Source: Methylopumilus sp003533095
GTDB taxonomy: Bacteria; Pseudomonadota; Gammaproteobacteria; Burkholderiales; Methylophilaceae
Reading direction: 5' to 3'
Assembly (NCBI GenBank): GCA_963977845.1
Contig: CAXBPZ010000023.1
Span: 1 to 15,724, forward strand
DNA length: 15,724 bases
Part shown: piece by piece, positions 7,873-15,327 of the stretch
Layout: each line of letters opens with the position of its first letter
Position numbering within the stretch: the first letter of the stretch is position 1
Translations under genes and position numbers: made by a program
Notes under the pieces: model-generated
The model's input: only the letters and a program-made list of their open reading frames with translations
Databases searched by the model: none
What the model was told of the DNA's origin: nothing

Positions 7873-7888
7873 CAACGCTAGGTTTACG

Positions 7889-10306
7889 CTAATGTGTAAT
7901 GGTTTTTGTAATATTACTGAGTTTTTTATGGGGCACAGGCACAGATTTTTGGTCTTTTGTGGATGTGCTTTTAGGCATTTTAGTTAATGTATACTCCAAA
8001 ACTTCATCAATCCAGCGAACAGGATGAATTTCTAGGGCATTTTTCACTTCATCTGAAATTTCAGTTAAATCTTTTATATTTTGCTCTGGAATAAGAACCG
8101 TTTTAATACCCCCTCTGTGAGCTGCAAGGAGTTTCTCTTTAAGTCCACCAATCGGCAAAACTTCACCTCTTAGCGTAATTTCACCAGTCATAGCAACATC
8201 AGCTCTGACTGAAATGTTGGTTAAAGCAGATACAATTGCTGATGTAATACCAATGCCAGCACTTGGGCCGTCTTTAGGGGTAGCGCCTTCGGGCAAGTGG
8301 ATATGAATATCATTCTTTTCATAGAAATTGTCAGCTATTCCTAATTTTTTAGCACGACTTCTCACAACACTCATTGCGGCATGAATAGACTCTTGCATGA
8401 CATCACCTAATTTACCTGTAATGATAGTTTTACCTTTACCCGGCAAAACGACAGCTTCGATCGTCAATAATTCACCGCCAACTTGAGTCCAAGCAAGACC
8501 AGTAACCTGTCCTACTTGATTCTTTTTGGAAGCAAGGCCAATATCAAAAACTTTCACGCCAAGATAAGACTCAAGATTTTTACTGTTGACGGTCACTTTT
8601 TTAAGTGATTTTTTGCTAAGCAATTCCTTCACGGCTTTTCTGCATATTTTGGCAATTTCTTGCTCAAGCTTTCTCACACCAGCTTCTCTTGAATAGTATT
8701 GAATAATTTCTCTAACTACTTTAGAAGTAATGCTTAATTCGGATTTTTTTAAACCATGCATCTTGAGCTGCTTAGGGAGCAAATAATGCATCGCTATATT
8801 GAGTTTTTCAGCCTCTGTATAACCTGACAAACGAATTATCTCCATACGGTCTAGGAGGGGCTCAGGGATATTCATAGAGTTAGCAGTAGCCACAAACATC
8901 ACATCTGATAAATCATACTCAACTTCAACATAATGGTCTGTAAAGGTGTGATTTTGCTCGGGGTCTAAAACCTCTAAAAGAGCTGAGGCTGGGTCTCCTC
9001 GATAGTCTTGCCCCATTTTATCGACCTCATCAAGCAAGAATAATGGATTAGTAACACCTATTTTACTCATACTTTGTAAAACTTTACCTGGCATGGAGCC
9101 AATATAAGTCCTTCGATGGCCTCGAATTTCAGATTCATCTCGAACACCACCTAAAGCCATACGAATAAATTTACGATTCACAGCTTTTGCAATACTTTGA
9201 CCCAAAGATGTTTTGCCAACGCCGGGAGGTCCTACCAAACATAGAATAGGCGCCTTTAATTTATCAACTCTTTGTTGAACAGCTAAATATTCAATGATGC
9301 GCTCTTTGACCTTTTCAAGCCCATAATGGTCTTCATCTAAAATCTTTTCAGCAAGTGCTAACTCGCGACTAATTTTAGTTTTTTTCTGCCATGGTAAACC
9401 AATTAATGTATCAATATAATTCCTAACTACCGATGCTTCAGCAGACATTGGTGACATCATTTTTAATTTCTTAAACTCAGATGTAGCTTTTTCCAAGGCT
9501 TCTTTTGACATACCCGCTTCTTGAATACGTTTTTCAAGTTCATCTAAATCAGCACCCTCATCCTGCTCTCCCAATTCTTTCTGGATAGCTTTGACTTGCT
9601 CATTAAGATAATATTCTCTTTGGCTTTTTTCCATCTGACGTTTAACACGACCACGAATTCTTTTTTCTACCTGAAGAATATCAATTTCTGATTCCATAAT
9701 TTTTAAAAGATGATCTAAACGATTTTTAATTTTTAATGTTTCTAAAATCGTTTGTTTTTCTTCTAACTTTAATGTGAGATGCGCTGCAATCATATCTGCT
9801 AATCTGCCTGGATCTGTAATAGCAGCAAGAGAAGTTAAAATTTCAGGGGGAATTTTTTTATTTAATTTAACGTATTGATCAAACTGCGAAAATACCGTTC
9901 TCATTAACGCTAGGGACTCTTTATCTTTTGGCTCTGGAATAGAAATTTCATCAAAACGAGCAACAAAACATGCTTCTTGATCAATCACTTCTTTGATTTT
10001 TACTCGGCTTAAACCTTCAACTAAAACTTTAACCGTGCCATCAGGTAATTTAAGCATCTGAAGAATAGATGCTACGGTACCATATTCATAAAGATCTTTT
10101 GCGTCTGGCTCATCTTTACTTGCGGACTTTTGAGCCACCAAAATAATTTTCTTATCTTTATCGGATGCAATTTCTAATGCCTTTACAGATTTTGTCCGCC
10201 CCACAAAAAGAGGAATTACAAGGTGTGGGTAAACAACGACATCCCTTAAAGGTAATAAGGGCATAAAATCATTTTGAGAGCCTGTAATTTTAATTTCTTG
10301 AGCCAT
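7889..10306 (-). CDS. lon: ATP-dependent endopeptidase La (Lon protease)
   Basis: Lon is a homo-hexameric cytosolic AAA+ serine protease that degrades misfolded and selected regulatory proteins. The 805 residues comprise an N-terminal LON substrate domain (about 14-205) and a coiled helical linker (about 205-300). The AAA+ module has Walker A GPPGVGKT (359-366) and Walker B LFLLDEVDK (422-430). The protease domain carries catalytic Ser682 in PKDGPSAG and Lys725 in GGLKEKLLAAHRGG, 43 residues apart as in E. coli. The C-terminal tail after about 775 is lysine/serine-rich and longer than in E. coli Lon (784 aa). It ends in TAG. The ATG at 10306 has only a weak GAAAG ribosome site. A sigma-32-type promoter lies just upstream, so lon should be heat-inducible apart from clpPX. 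Confidence 0.98.
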   Translation of the reverse strand: MAQEIKITGSQNDFMPLLPLRDVVVYPHLVIPLFVGRTKSVKALEIASDKDKKIILVAQKSASKDEPDAKDLYEYGTVASILQMLKLPDGTVKVLVEGLSRVKIKEVIDQEACFVARFDEISIPEPKDKESLALMRTVFSQFDQYVKLNKKIPPEILTSLAAITDPGRLADMIAAHLTLKLEEKQTILETLKIKNRLDHLLKIMESEIDILQVEKRIRGRVKRQMEKSQREYYLNEQVKAIQKELGEQDEGADLDELEKRIQEAGMSKEALEKATSEFKKLKMMSPMSAEASVVRNYIDTLIGLPWQKKTKISRELALAEKILDEDHYGLEKVKERIIEYLAVQQRVDKLKAPILCLVGPPGVGKTSLGQSIAKAVNRKFIRMALGGVRDESEIRGHRRTYIGSMPGKVLQSMSKIGVTNPLFLLDEVDKMGQDYRGDPASALLEVLDPEQNHTFTDHYVEVEYDLSDVMFVATANSMNIPEPLLDRMEIIRLSGYTEAEKLNIAMHYLLPKQLKMHGLKKSELSITSKVVREIIQYYSREAGVRKLEQEIAKICRKAVKELLSKKSLKKVTVNSKNLESYLGVKVFDIGLASKKNQVGQVTGLAWTQVGGELLTIEAVVLPGKGKTIITGKLGDVMQESIHAAMSVVRSRAKKLGIADNFYEKNDIHIHLPEGATPKDGPSAGIGITSAIVSALTNISVRADVAMTGEITLRGEVLPIGGLKEKLLAAHRGGIKTVLIPEQNIKDLTEISDEVKNALEIHPVRWIDEVLEYTLTKMPKSTSTKDQKSVPVPHKKLSNITKTITH

Positions 10307-10308
10307 AG

Positions 10309-10326
10309 AATGCTTTCGTAAGCGTT
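10309..10326 (-). promoter_or_regulatory. Hairpin in the lon 5' leader over the ribosome site
   Basis: In the minus-strand message AACGCTT and AAGCATT can pair (six of seven positions, one C-A mismatch) around the loop ACGA. The weak Shine-Dalgarno GAAAG, 6 nt before the lon ATG, lies in the loop and the descending stem. A short, imperfect hairpin masking a ribosome site of a heat-shock gene recalls an RNA thermometer, but it is small and no known class is recognised. Confidence 0.3.
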
Positions 10327-10338
10327 AATTAAACAAGA

Positions 10339-10366
10339 AGATGGGGTCAGTTTATAATATTTCAAG
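10339..10366 (-). promoter_or_regulatory. Sigma-32 (RpoH) heat-shock promoter of lon
   Basis: On the minus strand the -35 element CTTGAAA (10366-10360) and the -10 element CCCCATCT (10346-10339) are separated by 13 bp. Both match the RpoH consensus CTTGAAA-N13-15-CCCCATNT fully. Transcription would start near 10332, giving a leader of about 25 nt before the lon ATG. E. coli lon is also controlled by sigma-32, so the placement fits known biology. It lies in the 83-bp clpX-lon gap. Confidence 0.88.
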
Positions 10367-10378
10367 GTCTTACTGACC
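10345..10378. repeat. 7-bp inverted repeat spanning the lon promoter
   Basis: GGTCAGT at 10345-10351 and ACTGACC at 10372-10378 form a perfect 7-bp inverted repeat with a 20-bp spacer. One arm overlaps the upstream edge of the sigma-32 -10 element, the other lies 5 bp upstream of the -35 element. It does not resemble CIRCE. It could be an operator for a dimeric regulator or a hairpin in clpX read-through RNA. GGTC/GACC (10366-10369, 10375-10378) offers a competing shorter fold. Confidence 0.4.
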
Positions 10379-10389
10379 ATCACTGAAGC

Positions 10390-11670
10390 TTATTTTTTTC
10401 CTGAAACCTGTTTCTTTTCTGATAATAAAAGTATAGGTTTGTTTGATTGTTCGATCACACCATCATCAATCACAACTTTTTCAAGATTCTTAATAGATGG
10501 TAATTCGTACATGGTATCTAATAATACATGCTCCATAATTGAACGCAGACCTCGTGCACCAGTCTTTCTCTCAAGTGCTTTTTTGGCAATTAACCTTAAT
10601 GCTGAAGGTCTAAATTCAAGCATTACATGCTCCATAGCAAAGAGTTTAATGTACTGCTTAGTTAAAGCATTTTTAGGTTCAGTGAGTATTTTAACTAAAG
10701 CATCTTCACTCAGAGATTCAAGCGTAGCAACAACAGGAAGTCGTCCTATAAATTCAGGAATTAAACCAAATTTAATTAGATCTTCTGGCTCAACATCCTT
10801 AATGACATCTCCAATCACTTTAGTATCTGCCTTACTATTAACTTGAGCGCCAAAACCGATACCACCTTTTTCAGATCTTTGTTTAATAATTTTTTCTAAG
10901 CCATCAAAAGCCCCACCACAAATAAATAAAATATTTGTTGTATCTAATTGAACAAATTCTTGATTTGGATGTTTACGGCCACCTTGAGGGGGAACCGAAG
11001 CTACCGTGCCTTCGATTAGTTTTAAAAGTGCTTGCTGAACACCTTCACCTGATACGTCTCTGGTTATAGAGGGATTTTCAGACTTTCTTGAAATCTTATC
11101 GACTTCATCAATATAGACAATACCTCTTTGAGCTTTTTCAAGATCGTAATCACATTTTTGCAATAATTTTTGCATAATGTTTTCAACATCTTCACCAACG
11201 TAACCTGCTTCAGTAAGGGTTGTGGCATCTGCCATTACAAAAGGAACATCGAGTAATTTTGCGAGTGTTTGTGCTAAAAGAGTTTTTCCAGAGCCAGTAG
11301 GACCAATAAGGAGAATATTACTTTTTGAAATTTCAACATCTTTATGTTCAGTATCTAGGCCTGAATTACTATCTTTAAGCCTTTTATAGTGATTATATAC
11401 TGCAACAGCTAAGCTTTTTTTCGCGCTTATTTGTCCGATAACATACTCATCAAGTTGATCACAAATTTCTTTAGGGGAAGGCAGTTGATCATGATCTTTA
11501 AGTTCTTTAGCCGGCCCTTTAATTTCTTCTTTGATAATGTCATTACATAAATCAACACATTCATCACAGATAAAAACCGAAGGACCTGCAATTAATTTTT
11601 TAACCTCGTGCTGACTTTTGCCACAAAACGAGCAGTAAAGTAATTTTTCGTTTTCGCTTTTAGAAGCCAT
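10390..11670 (-). CDS. clpX: ATP-dependent Clp protease ATP-binding subunit ClpX
   Basis: ClpX is the hexameric AAA+ unfoldase that recognises tagged substrates and feeds them to ClpP. The 426-residue protein has the N-terminal zinc-binding domain with Cys13, Cys16, Cys35 and Cys38. Walker A is GPTGSGKT (123-130). The pore loop GYVGE is at 156-160, and Walker B is IVYIDEVDK (184-192). The RKH loop is GRKHPNQEF (231-239). The ClpP-docking loop with IGF is at 271-273, and sensor-2 GARGLR is at 371-376. All functional landmarks are intact. The ATG at 11670 follows the clpP stop by 12 nt with no strong ribosome site, so coupling to clpP is likely. No terminator separates it from lon. Confidence 0.98.
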   Translation of the reverse strand: MASKSENEKLLYCSFCGKSQHEVKKLIAGPSVFICDECVDLCNDIIKEEIKGPAKELKDHDQLPSPKEICDQLDEYVIGQISAKKSLAVAVYNHYKRLKDSNSGLDTEHKDVEISKSNILLIGPTGSGKTLLAQTLAKLLDVPFVMADATTLTEAGYVGEDVENIMQKLLQKCDYDLEKAQRGIVYIDEVDKISRKSENPSITRDVSGEGVQQALLKLIEGTVASVPPQGGRKHPNQEFVQLDTTNILFICGGAFDGLEKIIKQRSEKGGIGFGAQVNSKADTKVIGDVIKDVEPEDLIKFGLIPEFIGRLPVVATLESLSEDALVKILTEPKNALTKQYIKLFAMEHVMLEFRPSALRLIAKKALERKTGARGLRSIMEHVLLDTMYELPSIKNLEKVVIDDGVIEQSNKPILLLSEKKQVSGKK

Positions 11671-11682
11671 AGTTAGATAGCA

Positions 11683-12300
11683 TTAAATGACTTGTGATCT
11701 TTTTGATATAACTTGGTCAACCATGCCATATTCAACTGATTGTTCGGCACTCAAGAAATTATCCCTGTCTGTATCGGTAGCAATTTTTTTGAGCGTTTGA
11801 CCAGTATGATTTGCTAAAATTTGATTTAATTTTTCTTTTAAAAACAAAATTTCTTTCGCGTGAATTTCTATATCAGACGCCTGTCCCTGAAATCCGCCTA
11901 AAGGCTGATGTATCATTACTCGAGAATTAGGTAAACAGAAACGCTTTCCTTTTTCCCCGGCTGCTAGCAATAAAGCCCCCATACTAGCTGCTTGTCCAAT
12001 ACATAAAGTACTTACGTCAGGCTTAATAAATTGCATGGTGTCATAAATTGCCATGCCTGCAGTTACCGATCCGCCCGGTGAGTTAATATACAAAGAAATA
12101 TCTTTATCTGGATTGTCTGCTTCTAGAAAAAGTAGCTGGGCAACTATAACATTTGCTGTCATATCATCTACAGGGCCTACCAAGAAAATGACACGCTCTC
12201 TTAATAGTCGAGAATATATATCGTAAGCGCGCTCGCCACGACCACTTTGTTCGATAACCATTGGCACATAGCCTAAATCACTTGGGGGTGTGTAAGCCAT
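11683..12300 (-). CDS. clpP: ATP-dependent Clp protease proteolytic subunit ClpP
   Basis: ClpP forms the 14-subunit serine protease chamber that works with ClpX. The 205 residues contain the full catalytic triad: Ser106 (GQAASMG), His131 (VMIHQP) and Asp180 (TDRDNF). They also contain INSPGGSV (72-79) and the GYVPMVIEQSGRGERAYDIYSRLL N-terminal block that forms the axial loops. The first 13 or so residues correspond to the propeptide removed in E. coli. Met14 is a possible alternative start. The ATG at 12300 follows the tig stop by 2 nt and has no strong ribosome site, so translation is probably coupled to tig. Confidence 0.98.
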   Translation of the reverse strand: MAYTPPSDLGYVPMVIEQSGRGERAYDIYSRLLRERVIFLVGPVDDMTANVIVAQLLFLEADNPDKDISLYINSPGGSVTAGMAIYDTMQFIKPDVSTLCIGQAASMGALLLAAGEKGKRFCLPNSRVMIHQPLGGFQGQASDIEIHAKEILFLKEKLNQILANHTGQTLKKIATDTDRDNFLSAEQSVEYGMVDQVISKRSQVI

Positions 12301-12302
12301 AT

Positions 12303-13616
12303 TTAAGCTTTAGCTGATCCTGACATCAGTTCATCGAATGTTGTTTTTTTGTTTTGAACTTTACATTGCTTCATGAACCACTCAACTACATTGGTTTCAG
12401 TAGCAAGCGCAGTGGGCTCTTCAAGTCTCGATGGTTCAGCATAAAACCACTTTTCTGCTTCATCCGTATCATCAAAATTAAGTGCAAATTCATTCACCAT
12501 GGCTTTAATTTGATCAGGAGAGGCGCGCAAATTATTTTTCTCAACAATCTCAGCTAATATTAATCTGAGCTTGCACGTTTTTTTTGCTTGTTCTTCAAAC
12601 ATTGAAGGTTCTAATTTAAATTGTTTTAAGTCTGCTCCACGTTGTTTTAAATTTGCATAGGTTGATTGCGCCATGCGGTTGATTTCAACATTAATTAGTG
12701 CCTTAGGTAAATCTGCTTTGCAGCTATCTAATAAATGAGTAAATACCTGCTCCTTTAATTTTATTTTTACTCTTTTATCTAATTCTTGCTCTAAACTTTG
12801 TTTAATTTCTTCGCGCATTTTATCAACATTGCCGTCTGCAACACCAAGGGATTGCGCGAATTGAGCGTTTACTTCTGGAAGCTTAGGTTTTGCAATTAAA
12901 ATAAAACTCACATTGTATTGAACTTTTTTTCCTGCCAATTCTTTTGGGTTATGAGTTTCTGGGTAGTCTACTTCGAATGTTTTGGACTCGCCTGCTTTAC
13001 CGCCAACAAGATGATCATCAAAAATCGCAAAGCGAGAATCATCCCCTAAAATAATTTGGATAGGTTTATCACCGGTTGTTTCAACCTGTTTGTCATTAAT
13101 AAATGAAGTTAAGGTTAAAGTGAGTCGATCGCCTTTAGAAGCCGCATCTTTAGACTCTATAAATTGTGCTCTTTGCTTAAGTAAAACATCAATTGTTTTA
13201 TTAACATCTTTATCAGTAATTTGAGCTTCAGGTTTTTCAATAGAAGCAGCTTTAAAATCAGCTAAAGTGACTTCAGGAAATACTTCAAATGTCGCAGTAT
13301 ATTCAAAATCGTCTTGAACTTGATTAAGGGGTTTATGTTGAATATTTGGCATGCCAGCAACACGTAATTTGTTTTCTTGGATGGCCTGGCCAAAAGAAGT
13401 TTCAATCGCCTCAGCAAACACTTCCTCTTTGACTTGTGGGCCATATTGCTGCTCAATCATTTTTAAGGGTGCTTTACCAGGTCTAAAACCAGGGACTTTT
13501 GCTGTCCGAGTTAAGCGCTGAAAGCGACTCGACATCTCTTTTTGAAGAGGCTCAACCGGCACCTTTACCGTGATACGTCTTTCCAAGTTACTTAATGTTT
13601 CCACTGCTGTAGCCAT
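12303..13616 (-). CDS. tig: Trigger factor (ribosome-associated chaperone and prolyl isomerase)
   Basis: Trigger factor docks at the ribosome exit tunnel and shields nascent chains. The 437-residue protein shows the three-part layout. The N-terminal ribosome-binding domain (about 1-115) has the signature GFRPGKAP at 43-50. The FKBP-type isomerase domain is at about 162-245, and the long helical C-terminal chaperone region follows. AGGGAA (13625-13630, minus strand) is 8 nt before the ATG and supports this start. The gene begins 28 nt after tRNA-Leu and is followed 2 nt later by clpP, so tRNA-Leu, tig, clpP and clpX look like one transcription unit. Confidence 0.97.
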   Translation of the reverse strand: MATAVETLSNLERRITVKVPVEPLQKEMSSRFQRLTRTAKVPGFRPGKAPLKMIEQQYGPQVKEEVFAEAIETSFGQAIQENKLRVAGMPNIQHKPLNQVQDDFEYTATFEVFPEVTLADFKAASIEKPEAQITDKDVNKTIDVLLKQRAQFIESKDAASKGDRLTLTLTSFINDKQVETTGDKPIQIILGDDSRFAIFDDHLVGGKAGESKTFEVDYPETHNPKELAGKKVQYNVSFILIAKPKLPEVNAQFAQSLGVADGNVDKMREEIKQSLEQELDKRVKIKLKEQVFTHLLDSCKADLPKALINVEINRMAQSTYANLKQRGADLKQFKLEPSMFEEQAKKTCKLRLILAEIVEKNNLRASPDQIKAMVNEFALNFDDTDEAEKWFYAEPSRLEEPTALATETNVVEWFMKQCKVQNKKTTFDELMSGSAKA

Positions 13617-13624
13617 ACTTAAAA

Positions 13625-13630
13625 TTCCCT
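13625..13630 (-). promoter_or_regulatory. Shine-Dalgarno site of tig
   Basis: AGGGAA on the minus strand stands 8 nt before the tig ATG (13616). The 28-nt gap between tRNA-Leu and tig holds this site and no terminator or recognisable promoter. Confidence 0.65.
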
Positions 13631-13644
13631 AAAATTTAGATCGA

Positions 13645-13729
13645 TGGTGCGAAAGGAGAGACTCGAACTCTCACGCCTTACGGCGCTGGAACCTAAATCC
13701 AGTGCGTCTACCAATTCCGCCACTCTCGC
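13645..13729 (-). tRNA. tRNA-Leu (anticodon UAG)
   Basis: This is an 85-nt class II tRNA. The acceptor stem GCGAGAG pairs with CTTTCGC (one G-U pair), with discriminator A and encoded CCA. The anticodon arm CTGGA-TTTAGGT-TCCAG carries TAG. The long variable arm (CGCCGTAAGGCG) forms its own hairpin, as expected for tRNA-Leu, and the T-loop is TTCGAGT. It lies directly upstream of tig on the same strand with no terminator between, so it is probably cut from the 5' end of the tig-clpPX transcript. It reads leucine CUN codons. Confidence 0.97.
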
Positions 13730-13893
13730 GATGATTAAAAAAGTTATATATAACAAAAATTTAGCTCTATTTTATAACAAGTTAGTCTTTATCGAAAAGG
13801 AATAATTCAATGAATCAATGAAATAGAGCGATATTTTGATTTAAGATGTCGTAACTTCTTCGAAATTGTTTAAACCCGACTTTAAGATATAAA
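13730..13893. promoter_or_regulatory. Divergent intergenic region between tRNA-Leu and the efflux operon
   Basis: This 164-bp AT-rich spacer separates two divergent units and must hold both promoters. For the minus-strand tRNA-Leu/tig unit, a TATAAA box at 13776-13771 is the best -10 candidate, but no good -35 stands 16-18 bp upstream of it. A palindrome GTTATATATAAC lies at 13743-13754 between this and the tRNA; it could be a protein site or chance in AT-rich DNA. For the plus-strand operon no well-spaced promoter is clear. TTGTTT (13867) with TATAAA (13888-13893) has 15 bp spacing and would start inside the coding region. No small gene is seen. Confidence 0.35.
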
Positions 13894-15327
13894 TTGAAAA
13901 CCAAAGCACCCAAATTATACTTTTGCAAATTGTCGCTTCTGGCTAGTTTTATCCTACTTTTTCTCTCAAATTGTAGCTTTGTGAGCTACGAAACTAGGCC
14001 CTTGGCTAGCGAAAAGATTGTAGAAAAAATTAATGCAAAAGATCAAGAAGACCCTTCGTTTAGAGAATTCCTCCAAAATCAAGGCATGAAGGATGACCAA
14101 ATACCTATCAAGGAATGGGGTCTCAATGAACTAATGTTGGCTGCACTTTTTTTTAATCCAAAAATTGAAATCGCAAAAAAAGAATGGGGTATCGCTAAAG
14201 ATCAAGAGTCGATAGCAGCTATTAAGCCCTCTTCATCTGTGGGATTGGACTTGGGACAAGAAAGTAATCATATAGATAAATCTGGTAAAGGACGTGGTAT
14301 AAATTTCAGCACTCTTTTTGAAACAGCTAATAAAGCAAAAATTCGTGAAGAAAAGGCTCTCAACCAAACGTTAATTAAGAGGCTTGAATTAAGAAAATTA
14401 GCTTGGGATATTAAAACCGAACTCACTTCAACTTATTTACTTTACCAAAAAAGCCTTTTAAATATTCAAGCAATTAGAAGTGAAGTTAAAATGCAAAATG
14501 ATATTGTGAATATGCTCAAAAAAAGAAAAATGGCAGGTATTGCCTCCTCGTCTGAATTAGACTTGAGTCAGCTTGAGCTAAATAAAAATATCCAAAAATT
14601 AAATGATGAACAAATACAGATTGTAGAGCTGAGAGCGAAGCTAGGAAAAATTACCGGACTCACACCAGAAAAATTCAATTTATTAACATTAGCTCCTCTT
14701 AACACAGATACCTTTATAAATGAATTTGATCTAATTTTAAATAATGAATCCAGCAGGAATAAACTCAATAATTTAGGTATCTACAATCGAATAGATCTAA
14801 GAATAGCTCTCGCCCAATATGCGCTTGCAGAATCCAAACTTAAACTTCAAATTGCTGAGCAATATCCTGATATTACATTCTCACCAGCATATTTATACGA
14901 TTATGGGGCAAGTAAATGGATCTTAGGTCTATCGACATTAATCCCATCAGTTAGTAAAAATAAAGCGCTCATTAATGAAGCAAAGAAAATAAGTGATATC
15001 GAGGTGCTGTCTATCGAAAAATTGCAAACTTCCATTCTGAATGACATTCAAAAATTATCTGACAATTATCAAACGAACCACGCCACAGTAAAAAAAGGTA
15101 TAGAAGACGACCGGTCCATTTTAGCCATTGAATCCGGACTAGATAGAAAGTTTAATAATGGAGAAATCGATCGTTTAGAGTTTACAAAAGAAAAATTAAA
15201 AAATATGCAATTTAAGCAAAAACTTTATGAAAATAAAGTAGCATTAGTCCAAAGTGGATTTGATTTTGAAAGTATTTTGCAATACCCAATTATTCAGCAA
15301 ACTCAGATAGTTACTAATGAAAAATAA
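13894..15327 (+). CDS. TolC/CusC-family outer-membrane efflux lipoprotein
   Basis: This is the predicted outer-membrane exit duct of a tripartite efflux pump. The 477-residue protein starts with a lysine-rich, hydrophobic signal and a lipobox Leu24-Ser-Asn-Cys27, so it should be lipid-anchored, as in CusC/OprM proteins. Two OEP halves follow (about 75-255 and 290-455), rich in heptad-like helices for the periplasmic tunnel. Strand segments lie near 113-121 and 325-350, and the second half contains RIALAQYALAESKLKLQIAEQYPDITFSP (303-331). The start is TTG with only a weak AAG ribosome site. It is chosen because it gives a complete signal peptide and an in-frame stop (13852) excludes longer ATG starts. 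The next gene, an adaptor, overlaps its end by 11 nt. Substrate is unknown; heavy metal or multidrug export are both possible. Confidence 0.85.
   Translation: MKTKAPKLYFCKLSLLASFILLFLSNCSFVSYETRPLASEKIVEKINAKDQEDPSFREFLQNQGMKDDQIPIKEWGLNELMLAALFFNPKIEIAKKEWGIAKDQESIAAIKPSSSVGLDLGQESNHIDKSGKGRGINFSTLFETANKAKIREEKALNQTLIKRLELRKLAWDIKTELTSTYLLYQKSLLNIQAIRSEVKMQNDIVNMLKKRKMAGIASSSELDLSQLELNKNIQKLNDEQIQIVELRAKLGKITGLTPEKFNLLTLAPLNTDTFINEFDLILNNESSRNKLNNLGIYNRIDLRIALAQYALAESKLKLQIAEQYPDITFSPAYLYDYGASKWILGLSTLIPSVSKNKALINEAKKISDIEVLSIEKLQTSILNDIQKLSDNYQTNHATVKKGIEDDRSILAIESGLDRKFNNGEIDRLEFTKEKLKNMQFKQKLYENKVALVQSGFDFESILQYPIIQQTQIVTNEK

Noticed and set aside
7757..7987. Plus-strand open frame of 76 codons
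   Set aside because: It runs through the tRNA-Val gene and the antisense of the lon 3' end; no family features and no ribosome site.
10345..10378. CIRCE/HrcA operator at the lon promoter
   Set aside because: CIRCE is TTAGCACTC-N9-GAGTGCTAA; the repeat here has different arms and a 20-bp spacer.
10439..10846. Plus-strand open frame of 135 codons antisense to clpX
   Set aside because: A shadow of the well-conserved clpX reading frame; serine-rich translation without recognisable domains.
13743..13754. GTTATATATAAC palindrome as a terminator or hairpin
   Set aside because: Only AT-rich 6-bp arms with no loop; it precedes a tRNA gene and such strings are common in this base composition.
13867..13893. 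TTGTTT / TATAAA as a promoter for the efflux operon
   Set aside because: The spacing is 15 bp and the start point would fall after the TTG start codon, so it cannot drive the chosen gene start.
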